From Rhynochetos jubatus (taxonomy: Eukaryota > Chordata > Aves > Eurypygiformes > Rhynochetidae): a stretch of DNA of 64,000 nucleotides. Positions 39,545 through 50,800 of this stretch are shown in pieces. The stretch covers positions 64,249,363 to 64,313,362 of the forward strand of contig CM050648.1 of NCBI GenBank assembly GCA_027574665.1, given 5' to 3'. The translations under genes were made by a program, and so were the position numbers. The first letter of the stretch is position 1. Each line of letters opens with the position of its first letter. The notes under the pieces are model-generated. The model was not told where the DNA came from. It saw only the letters and a program-made list of their open reading frames with translations, and did no database searches.

Positions 39545-41618
39545 GAGAGACAGAGATAATTTCATCAGAGAAAGTCTGTATCCCTTCATGTTCACTTGAA
39601 ATTGTTTTTCCTGGCAGAATTCCTCCCTCATATAGTGGGATTTCTCTCCAGCAAGAATAAACAGATATCTTTAAAGCCAATATTACAGAAAAACCCCTAG
39701 TGCCTCTCACATTCTTGATTGCTCACTCATTGATGGTTATAAACACTTGCTATAAGATGAATTATTTCCATTTTTAAGGTGATGTTTTGTGGTGTTGTGG
39801 ACACATGCAACTGAGAGTCCTGATGCTCAGATTACTCTTGGATAAAATGGCATACAGCTGTGAAGCACAATAAACATTTTGATTCAAATCACGTATTCTG
39901 GCAAGAGACAACCTGCCTGAGATCAATAGGGCACCATGTAGTATAATCAAGCTATGCTCCCACTGCTGGATTGCCCCCTGCATTTTAACCTTGTTTCATA
40001 GAAAATTTATAACATCTTTTCAGAAAACTCTTTCATGGAAAAAACAAAACTATACCCTTTTTATTTTTTTTTTTTTGCAAGTGAGAGTAAGCTTGCCATT
40101 CTTGCACTTTGTAACTATGTAACTCAAGTTCTCTCTAACATCTTTTCCCCAAATTAACTTATTATTCTCTATTGTTTACAGCAATTCCACAAGTGCAAAT
40201 ATCTGTAGTATGTTTGCACTGTGAAGGATGATTAAAAACATTGATGATTGTCACACCAACTCAGCTACAGCTGAGCTGTTGTGGTACTTCTCCATCTCCG
40301 GGAGGAAAGCGAGAACTGGGCGTGCTGCTTCTGAATGCAGGGGGACCTTTGCAGCTTGCCAGCCAGGTTCTCCCTGTAGGATGAGGTATTGGCATTCCCT
40401 AAATTCATGGTAGCCTGGTATATCAGGAGGGCTTTCAAAAGGTGCTTAACTATTCTCAAAATGTCGCTGCTTGCTAATCCCTTGTAAGGAGATTTATCAA
40501 ATTGGTTACATTAGGTCATTTCATATAGTCAGAAGAAAAATACGTGCAGTGTCATGACATAAAATTAGATAATTGAAGTCATTATGTCTGTCTTGTACAA
40601 CCCATGATAACTTGAAAATGAGCTGATAAGGTTTGAACAGGAGCAGTAAATTGTATGATCAAATTGATGAGTAAATTTGTTGAAAATTATTTTTTACTCA
40701 TTATCTTCCAAGGTTGTTATCTCATTTGGCAACTAACCCTTAATTTATATTTCTGCCAAAGGCAGCAGTGAGAACCTTTAAATGTCAAATGTATCCTGTC
40801 TACTGTAAAATAGATTTTATATCTTGAAACTATAGGTTAACAATAATGTATAAAATGCATGATCAATAACCTCTTTTAGGAGTATTCCTTAAATATGGGT
40901 TTTTCAAAGAATCATGTGAGTTCAGGCAATTCAGCAGGTCATTTTTACTAGGCAATATCCATCATGCTTTCATAGTGAATGACATTTGATTGGGATACAG
41001 GGACCTATATGAAGGGATACATATATTCTCTTAAACATTCAAATGAATATTCAAACAGAAACTAAGAGTTTCCTTCGTGCTGCTAGATAAGCTCCAGCCA
41101 CCTTTTTGACAGTATGTTCTTTTTTATTAACTACCATTCTATAGCTCTGTGGAACTACAAGAGACTTTATGTCAAGGTCAAAACCCCTTAATTTAATTTG
41201 GAGTTGCAATAGAAAACAGCCTAAGTATTAGATCCTGACTGGGACAATAAGGGAATATTAATCCAACTGGGGACATCAGCTGTGGTTTTCACCATGTTAA
41301 GTTCAAAAGCTACAACATACACTTCCTCATTTGAGTTTGGTATGCTTGGCTCCCTTCCTGCCCAGAGGAGGAGTAATGGGCTGTTTTTACAGCACTCATC
41401 TGATTAATTCTAAACATTAGCGCTAAGATTAGATGAATTGTGTCCTAATGTTCCTCCTTCTGTCCTTCCCTGCAGAAGAAGCATAAAGTAGGAAGTTTAG
41501 AAGTAGGTGATCACACCTGTAGGTAATGACAGCTGGTCAGATAAATAAAACCTCTTTTTGCCTGATTGTGACAAAAATACCTGCCACTGAAAAATATCAA
41601 GATAGACCAATATTTATT

Positions 41619-41632
41619 AAAAAAAAAAAAAA
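41619..41632 (+). repeat. Poly(A) tract, 14 bases
   Basis: Fourteen A residues following caatatttatt. A simple homopolymer with no associated element seen. Confidence 0.85.
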
Positions 41633-42862
41633 TTAAAAAGATTATGCTGGGACAGGAGAAAATACATCTATGATTATGTAAAATGTTATTCGAGCAGTAC
41701 CATTATAGAATGTTAGCTTTAATTACTTGTAAACATGGACAAATGTAAAATGAATGCAAATAAGATTTTATGTCCTCCTTTCCTTTCTACTGATTGATTA
41801 AAGAGGCCAGCTAAACTGAATATCACCACTGGACAGGAAAGGTAAATGGTCACTTTTTCATGTAAGAGATTTGATAAGCAGAAATAATTGCTATATGTCT
41901 ATGTTAGTCAAATGATATATTTTACATGAACATTTTTACTATAAAGATACAATTCTTTTTTGCATAGCAGCTGATAAAGTGAATGCAATCACTTTTTACC
42001 CTTGACTGCCTACCCAAATGTTTAAATACTGGACTTCCTCAAATTACACAGTGTTTATTTGGATATGAATATACACGGACACAAAAAATCCTTACTTCCT
42101 TTGCCTTATTCTTAAGAAAACTGAAAGCCTACAGGTTAAAAAAAAAATCTCTTCTTGATTGGCTTCATCAAGATGTCACAAACTTGCAGATGTTTTTAGG
42201 CAATAGAGTTATCTACCAGGATCTCATGATCGTTTTAATTACTATTTTATGGACAGTCATACTTCTTGTTTTCCTTATAACCACAGCATGTTTTTATAGG
42301 ACTAGCCTTTGGGTGGCTGTAAACAGTTCAGATTTCTCTTAATTTAATGTTTTCATTTGTCCTGTTTCCAATTACATTTGGAACTATTTTATTGACTGAA
42401 GTGTAATTCCTTTAAAGTGTTTACTTCTAATTAGTATAAATAGAGGGTAAATAATTCAATAAGTAATTCAGTTTTTTAGGGATTTCTTATTTTCACTTGT
42501 GGCTAGAAACTGAGCACTGATGGTGACATTCTAATTTTGAAAATAAAAGAAAACAAAGCCCCTACTCATTTTTTCCTTTCCAATCTAATTGGAACCATAG
42601 CTATTACAGAATCTTGGCTTATTAAAATAGTCTATTTTTTACTTTATTTAATTTTTTTAATTTTTTAAATTTGACTCAATTAACTCTGACCCTTTCTAGT
42701 GGTTTGTGTCTTTCTTTATGGACCACCTAAACTCATCCTAGGGTAACATAGTGGTTGAAATAGAGTTATGACAGAGATGACAGTACATCCCACATACAAT
42801 TACCTTTTTAGTGTGGACAGATTTTCAATAAGCTCTTGAATATCAGTGTCTTGCCCATCAAA

Positions 42863-42887
42863 GTATATGTGTGTATATATATATATG
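42863..42887. repeat. TG/TA dinucleotide microsatellite
   Basis: An alternating purine-pyrimidine tract that moves from a short tg run into a ta run. It is short and probably polymorphic. Confidence 0.8.
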
Positions 42888-43772
42888 CATAAATAAAATT
42901 ATTGTGTTCTAATGAAGACATATGCATGAGTTGGGGTCAAGTTTAGAATCAAAGTTTACTCCTAGTAGTAGTCACTCCTAGTAAGGATTAGCTAATGACC
43001 ACGTTGGTAGTCAGAATCAAGTGGATGTCTCCTAATACCAAACACAAATATGATATGTTGCAGAAGTATTTTGGTCCTCAGAGCCTAAAAGGTAAAGGTC
43101 CTATTTAATGGGAGAAATATATGAGGAAATGTTGAAATATATGTTATACTCACACTCACAGAGGAATAAAGGTAGTTATGGATAGCTATGAAAAAAAAAA
43201 ATATCTGCTCCTCTCTCTGGACTCACATTCCTTCTAGAAAAAGTAAAAATTACAATCTGGGTAGACTACTGGATCTGTTGACATCTCATGTGTTACAGTT
43301 ATTAATGCTTTCACCTATGATGGTGAATTAAAAATTTATACAGAAATGTAAGTAGAATGATTTTTGAAACTTAGCCAAAAATCCTCTCTTATATGCTGAG
43401 AGTTTTTCTTTTTTCTCTCCTGAGGAATGCATAGGCCTGGTGAATCTTTAGCTATGTGTTTATACATGAAGTGGAAAGCTGAGAAATTCTTGTTGTCTCA
43501 TTAGAATATATTGAATCTCTAGATATTTTTTTAATTAAAATTCATAGTAGAACATAACACTCTCAGATGTTTATATCATTATTGAACAGGTGATACTAAA
43601 TGCAAGCATTATATTTAAGTAGGCTTACTTTCAAGATTAAAAAGATTTTCTTCAGCATCTCTTTTTCCCCACAATACTTTATTTTATATGCAAAGTCTTA
43701 ATGAGTGAGGTTGAAATGAAACATATCCCTGGGAAACAGGTTCATAAATTCTAACAAAGTTTGTTACCAATA

Positions 43773-43821
43773 TTCTAATCTTTTCAGAATCCCATTTTTC
43801 TAATCTTTTTTCAGAACTCCA
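43773..43821. repeat. Diverged tandem duplication, about 25-bp period
   Basis: The string ttctaatcttttcagaatcc at the start of the first copy (43773-43794) recurs at 43798-43821 as ttctaatcttttttcagaac with extra t residues and small changes. It is a local slippage duplication. Confidence 0.75.
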
Positions 43822-44734
43822 TGTCAGTAAATGGAAAATAGTTTTTAAATTTTAAAAATAATTTTAGAAATACAACAAAGTAGATTATGATTTAGATGTG
43901 TTTAACTCCTTAGAAAATGAAAAATGTACTGTGGTTTATTATGCTTCCTGTCCAAACAGAGTGGCTTTCCAAGAAGTAGTAAATAATAAAAGCATAATTC
44001 TTTTATAATGGCATAGTGATATTATATGTACTGGTAAATAGCTATTAATAATAGGGTAATTATTTTGTCATTGCCAGAGAAGTTATCAGGCCATCTCAGA
44101 TAGCAGGCATAAGTAATGGGGGAAAAAGAATTCATTTTAGCAGTAGAATTTAGGCAGCTCTACTGCAAGGAAAACTTAACTGCATTTATCAAATGTATTT
44201 TAGAGAAGTGAAATATGAATGAAGGGTACTGTAGCTTACTGCTATACAAATTCCTTCACTAAGAGCAAATCATGATTTATTAGATGCAAACTATCAAAGT
44301 ATCTTAAAAAAGAAGGTCAGTTTTTAACTCAAATAATTCTATGTTCATACATGGACTTCACTTGCATATATCCTGTGACATAACTACAATGATAATTGTA
44401 TTATATTCTATCAGTTGTGCCTACACAAATTAAAACTATGGGAAAGCAGGGTCAAAACTGTGGCTGCAACTAATCCTGTGTGTAGTTCCTCAGTTGCTCA
44501 GTGACAGCCCAAAGACTCACCCTGGCTCTTTCGATGGGTAAACTCAAATAGCTGCTAAGAAGTTGTATTCTGCCGTCTGATGAATGCTCGTCCACACTAG
44601 CCTCTCTCATAGTCATCTGAAGGTATCCCATCAACCCTGTACTTCTGCAGCTTCCCCTAAAACTAAATAATTTGCATATAAAGAATAATGCAATCATTAG
44701 GCATAGTCCGCTGTGTACTTTTCCCCAAAGGAAT

Positions 44735-45930
44735 AGTCCTATTTAACTAATTTGATATCCTACTATGATCAGGTCACCTGCCTAGTGGGTGAAGGGAAGG
44801 CAGTGGATGTAGTTCTTCTGCATTTCAGTAAGGCTTTTGATAGTGTCCCCTGCGGTATCCTTCTGGACAAGTTGTCCAACTGTTGGATGAGTGGGTTTAT
44901 GGTGTTCTGGGCGAAGAACTGGCTGAAGGGCAGGGCTCAAAGGGTTATAGTGAATGGGGTTACAGCTGGCTGGTGACTGGTCACCAGCAGTGCTCTTCAG
45001 GGCTCAGTTCTAGGGCCAGTTCTCTTCATTTATCAATGGATGCAGGAGTTGAATGCACCATTAGCAAGTTTGCTGATGGTACCAAACTGGGAGGTGCTGT
45101 TGACTCTTGAGGGACAAGAGGCCTTGCATAGGGATCTACATACACTGCAGCATTGGACGATGGTTAATGGGATGAAATTTAACAAGTCCAAATGCCGAAT
45201 TCTGCACGTGGGATGGAGTAACGCTGGGCACAGATATAAATTCAGAGGAGTGCCTGGAGAGCAGCTCTGCAGAAAGGGATTTAGGGGTGCTGGGCGACAG
45301 CGGGCTCTGTGTGAGCCAGCAGCATGTCCTGGCAGCCAGGAGGGCAAACCCCACCCTGGGGTACATCACACACAGCACAACCAGCTGATCAAGAGGGGAT
45401 CATCCTGCTGGATTCAGCACTGGTGCGGCCTCACCTGGAGTACTGTGTGTGGTTCTGGGCCCCACAGTTTAAGAAGGATGTGATGGTCCTTGAATGCATG
45501 TGGAGGAGGGCAACAAAGCTGGTGAAATGTCCTGTGAGGAGTGTCTGAGCACTCTGGGCTTGCATAGTTTGGAGAGGAGACTGAGGAGGGAACTCATCAC
45601 TCCCTATGGCTTCATGAGGAAAGGAAGTGGAGAGGGAGGTGCTGACCTCTTCTCCCTGGCATCCAGGGGTAGCACACGTGGGAAAGGTCTAAAGCTGCAC
45701 CAAGGGAGGTTTAGACTGGACATTAGGAAGCATGTATTTACTGAGAGAGTGGTCAAGCACAGCAACAAGCTTCCCAGAGAGGTGTTTGATGCCCCAAGCT
45801 TGTCAGTGTTTAAGAAGCATTTGGACAATGCCCCTAATAACATGTTTTAGTCCTTGGTCAGCCCTGAATTGGTCAGACAGTTGGACATGACAATTGTTGT
45901 AGGTCCCTTCCAACTGGAATAATCTCTCCT
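44735..45930 (+). mobile_element. CR1 LINE fragment (about 1.2 kb), the longest copy here
   Basis: A 5'-truncated CR1 insertion beginning near cctatttaactaatttgata and ending near 45930 after gtaggtcccttccaactgga. It starts further upstream in ORF2 than the copy at 32304. The reverse transcriptase motif VLLHFSKAFDSVP is visible, then KFADGTKLGG, then [17 protein letters not shown] and the 3' UTR. The 3' tail, with cagccctgaattggtcagac, differs from the other copies and marks a further CR1 subfamily. Frames change several times and the region is non-functional. The longest open frame of the window (147 codons, 45040-45483) is a mixture of LINE frames and not a gene. Confidence 0.95.
44752..44976 (+). 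pseudogene. CR1 ORF2 reverse transcriptase fragment (palm, first catalytic region)
   Basis: Encodes QVTCLVGEGKAVDVVLLHFS followed by KAFDSVPCGILLDKL and NWLKGRAQRVIVNG, a block typical of the CR1/LINE reverse transcriptase around the first catalytic aspartate (the D of KAFD). The frame then ends in a stop at the tga of ctggtga, and the coding sequence continues in another frame. The second catalytic box, at 45069-45080, reads FADG instead of FADD, so one catalytic aspartate is lost. The protein is dead on both counts. Confidence 0.9.
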
Positions 45931-47317
45931 CTCTTTTTCTTGGCTAGGGTGTCCAGAGTGTCTCAGCAGTGCAGCCATAAAGGCAGTGTCATTGCAGAGT
46001 TTCTCAGATTATGTGATGCCTTTTTGATACCATCAGATATAGCCTAACTATTCTGACTCTTTTCCCTCTTTTCCTTCATTGCTCATTCGTGTGCTGACAT
46101 AAAGATTCCAGTCTCTGCTTAAAGCAATGATAATAAGAACGATACAAAATACCATTAGAAGAAAAGCATGGCTAAACTGGTCATATCTTCAAAGGCAGTT
46201 CATGCTCAGCTGGTGCAGGCAATTTCCTGTCAACTTGATCTTCAGCAGTATGACTGCCATTAATTATGCTGATAATGAAAGTTAACATATGACAGACTTT
46301 GATACTAGGACACTGTCTTCAACATAAGAATCTAAGAGTAAGAGTAATTTGCTAGATTTTTAAGGTCATAGTTGTAATTACACTGCATTAATTTAATTAC
46401 TCAAATTTAAGCTTTTAGACCTGCTCCTTATCATGTTTTAGTCTGTATGACTCATGAACCATGAGCATGCCAGAACACTGAAAAGACTATGCCATACATT
46501 GTAAGTGGAGGCAAATTAAATTTTTGGGTACTGTTTGAAAGTAAATGATGTGTGGGCATCTAAAATAACTCATTCCTCTGATCACCTGCTATGCAGTAGA
46601 GCTTACTCTATTTATCCTTATTACATAGAAAATATTTTACAGTTATGAAAAAGTAAAACAATTAATCTTGGGTTATAGACATATTTTTTAAAACTCCTTT
46701 GTATTGTATTATATGTTTCATCTAGTTGGGATATGATTTGTGCCCCTTTGATTTTGTTGCCCCTGTACTTTCTAAATCCGCTCTTAGTTAGCACTTCCTA
46801 AGTATTTTTGCTCTATTTGGTTTTTCCTTTAATTTGCTACTGTAAATTACAAATCTTCTCTTCTGAGATCAGGAAAAATTCAAAACAAGGAACATGATTC
46901 AAAGATGGACTTTCCATATAAAATCCTGGTCCCCATAAACGGAGGCTAAAATTCCTATGGAAGAGGGTGCTGTTTCACAACCAGCTGTTGCTGCAAAAAG
47001 CAAACCCCATTCCTCTGTCTCATACTCAGATTTTTTCTTCATCCTTTTCAATCCTTAAGAAGCTTGTTACTGAAAACCAACTGAGCGGACAGCATGGCCC
47101 CAGCCTCCTCCCTGCCCAAACCAGACGCATCTTCATCAAGCCAGTACTCAGCAAGCTGATTTGACCTAGTACTCGTGCAAAGGACTTCACAGGACAACCA
47201 AGAAAGAAAAGGAGTCTGAGCAGACTTTAGTGTTGGCTGAGGTCACCATGAAACAACAGCCTCAGTAAGTGCACAAACATGCAGGCAGCTTTTGGATTGT
47301 ATGGTCCTGTGATCAAT
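45931..47317. other. AT-rich stretch between CR1 and LTR, nothing recognised
   Basis: No coding region, repeat family or RNA gene is visible. A slightly GC-richer segment at about 46960-47250 precedes the LTR, with a 65-codon frame of no recognisable type. Confidence 0.55.
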
Positions 47318-47887
47318 TGTACTGGTTTTGGCTGGGGTAGAGTTAATTGTCTTCACAGCAGCTGGTATGGGGCTGTGTTTTGGATTTGTGCTGAAAACAG
47401 TGTTGATAACACAGGGATGCTTTAGTTATTGCGGGGCAGTCAAGGCCTTTTCTGCTCCACACCACACCACAGTGAGTAGGCTGGGGGTGCACAAGAAGTT
47501 ACAAGAAGACACAGCCAGGACAACGGACCCCAACCGACTAAAGGGATATTCCATACCATATGATGTTATGCTCAGCATATGAAGCTGGGGAAGAAGAAGG
47601 AAGGGAGGACATTAGGAGTGATGGCATTTGTCTTCCCAAGTCACTGTTACATGTGATGGAGCCCTGCTTTCCGGGGGATGCCACCTGCATGCTCATGGAA
47701 AGTGGTGAATGAACTCGTTTTGATTTGCTTGTGCATGCAGCTTTTGCTTTACCTGTTAAACCGTCTTTATCTCAACCCACAAGTTTTCTCACTTTTATTC
47801 CTCTATTTCTCTCCCCCATCCTTCCCAGGAGGGAGTGAGCAAGCTACTGTGTGGTGCTTAGTTGCCCATAGGGGTTAAACCTCACCA
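47318..47887 (+). mobile_element. Solo LTR of an avian endogenous retrovirus (about 570 bp)
   Basis: The segment begins tgtactggttttggctgggg and ends in ggggttaaac followed by ctcacca, so it has TG...CA ends. I recognise the body from a widespread bird LTR family: ctgaaaacagtgttgataac, then gctgggggtgcacaagaagt, then ttatctcaacccacaagttt. The flanks tcaat (before) and gcaat (after) look like a 5-bp target duplication with one mismatch, which would fit a class III (ERVL-like) element. The TATA-like region at 47576-47584 reads catatgaag, probably a decayed box. A polyadenylation-type signal lies near 47755. No internal retroviral genes flank it, so it is a solo LTR left by recombination. Family and class are from memory. 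Confidence 0.8.
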
Positions 47888-50800
47888 GCAATAAAAACAG
47901 GACTTCTAAATAAGATCCTGAAAAGAAATCAGAATCTTGATGGCCCCAAAATCTGTTTGTTTACTAAAATATCTGATTAAAGTCAGATTGATTGAGCAGG
48001 TAGGAAAAAAGTGCTTAATGTAATGACAAAAACATTTGGAAAGTTATATATAAAAAAAAATTAACATATAATCCCTTCAGTGAAAATGTTCCTTTTAAAA
48101 ACAAATATATGAATTTAGAATTAATACAGTTTCACCTTATCATTGTCTGACCTGATGAATTAATCTTTCCAGAAGGAAATAAAGGTTTTTTATTCTGACA
48201 TATATCTTCCTCTGGAATTACCACTGTGTATCATTTTTTAAGACATTATAACCCATTTTTTGAGAGACATTTATGAAAGTCAGGCAATCAGTTACAGAAA
48301 AAAGTTGAATTGGTCTTCCTTGAAAACCATCTATATTGAATCCAGGTGTATCCCATGATCTTCCTCAGTGCCCCAGGAGATTTCAGATCATTATTCCCTT
48401 ACTTGCTCTGAAGCTAACTTAATGTAACATAAGGACACTCTGGAGATATTACAAATCCACAATGCATTATCTCTAATTTGTTAAAGCTAATCCACTATAG
48501 AGGTATTCTGCTGAATCTCTTGCTGATTTTCATCAAGGAGAACACTGAAGTTTCTAGGTCTGTAAGTATGCCAGTAAATCATTTGCATGTATTACTATTC
48601 AGCCCTTCTTATCCCAGACTAATAGGCTCCTCATTTCAGTAGAAGAGAGCATATGGCTAATGTCAGAAGTTCCATAATCCTATCAAATGAAATGCATCTC
48701 TCTTCTGGTCTTTTCAGTGGATGTCACTCTGTAGAAGGAAGTTACTACTGGTTTCATGCAGAGTGATTACATCTTTTAAAGGCCCTCAGCACTGGTTTTT
48801 GTTTGTTTGTTTGTTTTCACAAAATATCGTTTGATTACTTTGGTTGTAATTATGGCAACATAAGTGAGCATAAATTTTAAAGATTTTGGAATAATAGATG
48901 ACATGAAGTAGAAGTATCTAACTGTTGCCTGTTTTGCATTTTCCAGGTCAGCCTGATCAGTCGTGTTAGAAGAAGTTTGAAAATGCTTTTGTAAGGGCTA
49001 TAATGTAATAAGCTTTCATATTACTTAAGAAGAGAAAATTGGCTCTGTTTCTTTAGATAAGGTTTGCTGGATTTACTTTCTTATCAGTTATAAAACTTAG
49101 CCAAATAATCAGATCCAGGTGCATTGTTTCAAAGCTTTGTGGGAAATTATATTTGGGCACCATGGCGATCATTATTTGTAATGTTTAACAAGTTTTATAC
49201 CCGAAGAAGACAGACCAGCTAATTTTCCCTTCAGTACAGATTGTTATCAAAGGCTTGAATTTTTCCCATAGTTTCTTCACGGTGTTTGTATTAATGTGTT
49301 CTTATCGTGTAGTAATATACCAAACAGGTTTGTCTCACATTGAATGAGCAAAGCACCCTGCTAAACTTTTTCTCACAGGTAATAAGCAATATTGATTTTC
49401 CTTATGATAATACATCGTGCATCTAAAAAATTGTATTTTTTTATAAATAATCTATTTATACAGCTATTCTAACCTTCAGTAAGTCTTCCCTGAATCTTTC
49501 CTTGAGAATGTGGTCTAATGTGACATCCCTTGACAACTACCCAACTCCGGTATCTCTTGTTTTTCTAAAAGTGTCACTCTGTATGTAAAAGAAAGAGTAT
49601 ATACCTAATGTTATTAAAGAAGAAACACCCACACACAGAGAAAACCAACCCTGGCAAGCTGGGGAGGGATAATAAAGGAGTATCCACACCACAGCAAATT
49701 GGGGATTTGTTCTTTTTCCATTTCCCAGTGAAAAGTCCTAGATAACCTGAACATGAAATGTAATTATACTTATATAGCCATGGGTGTCACACTTAGATGA
49801 TATGATAATCGTTAGTTCTGGTGTAGAACTTTTGTTCCAAAATTGAAGTGAAATGTCACTTAAGTAAGGAAGTGTGACATAACTATATACATATGTATAA
49901 AAGTTATGTATTTTTTATAGTACAAAAATACCCTATAAAGGGCATGGTTAACAACATTCATTTTATTGCTAAGCTAGATTCTTGGTTTTTGAAACTAGAA
50001 AAACTAATACCCAGTCCTGCACAACGGTCTACATGGCATATCCCTGTTCTCCTAAGGACTTGGATGTCTGCCTAGAGAAGCGTTCTTTGAGAAACAAGGG
50101 CCTTAATGACATGGATTAATTAACAAATTAATATATAGGGGTTTACAGGTGAAGTTTTATCTTTCTAAGGGTTACTCTTCCTTTAGTAATCTGAGAGTAA
50201 GCAGTACAAAAAGGTGACACGCCAAGTGATGTAAAGCATCTTGACAATTTAAAGGCATGCAGCAATGAAGAAGTCTTAGATGACAAATACATTTTAACAT
50301 TGTACCTTCCCAAATTCTTCCCAAATCCGAGCACAAGATGTGAACATAGAAAGTTCAACTCCTTAGTCAACACACCACTCATAGGGGACACAGCATAATG
50401 TAAATGAGAAAATCAGGTGCCAGATCTAAGATGAGAAATTGAAACAATGTTCATTGACAGGACCACTTCTTTGAGTTTAGTGATAAGGTAATAATTACAG
50501 AGTTTACAAAATTACATATTGCTGATCCTTGACATTTTCCAAGCACTACTGGGCCTTAAGAAGAAAATCCATTGGCAAGGTCAAACCTTCAGCAAGAAGT
50601 TGTTAAATACTAAGATAAGACAATAACAAGCTGCATATTTTGACCCCAAAATTACTCTTTCTATAAAAATTTAAAGCTGTCCTAAACTGGGATAGAGCAT
50701 TACTTTTTCTAACATGTGAAAGATCATCAGCATTCTCTGATGTGTATGGGGATGGCATATTATCAGTGAGTTTATCATTCTAAGCTATTCCTACATCTTT

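Larger units (their letters stand above)
33337..44734. other. Non-coding stretch, no gene recognised
   Basis: About 11 kb of mostly AT-rich sequence. It contains two long poly(A) tracts (36421-36439 and 39525-39544), shorter A runs, a TG/TA microsatellite near 42863-42887 and a diverged tandem duplication at 43773-43821. GC-richer patches at about 35110-35400, 36600-36930, 38100-38240 and 40260-40400 contain short open frames with no recognisable domain. The longest frame, 119 codons at 41983-42342 (+), has a hydrophobic stretch but no family resemblance. I see no exon with convincing splice context. Confidence 0.55.

Noticed and set aside
41983-42342. 119-codon plus-strand frame with a hydrophobic stretch near its end
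   Set aside because: No recognisable domain, and no clear promoter or splice context. A frame of this length can occur by chance in 64 kb.
45040-45483. Longest open frame (147 codons, +)
   Set aside because: It lies wholly inside the CR1 copy at 44735-45930 and mixes LINE frames; it is not an independent gene.
47328-47878. Open frames of 84 and 66 codons
   Set aside because: They fall inside the solo LTR, which is non-coding in known avian retroviral LTRs.
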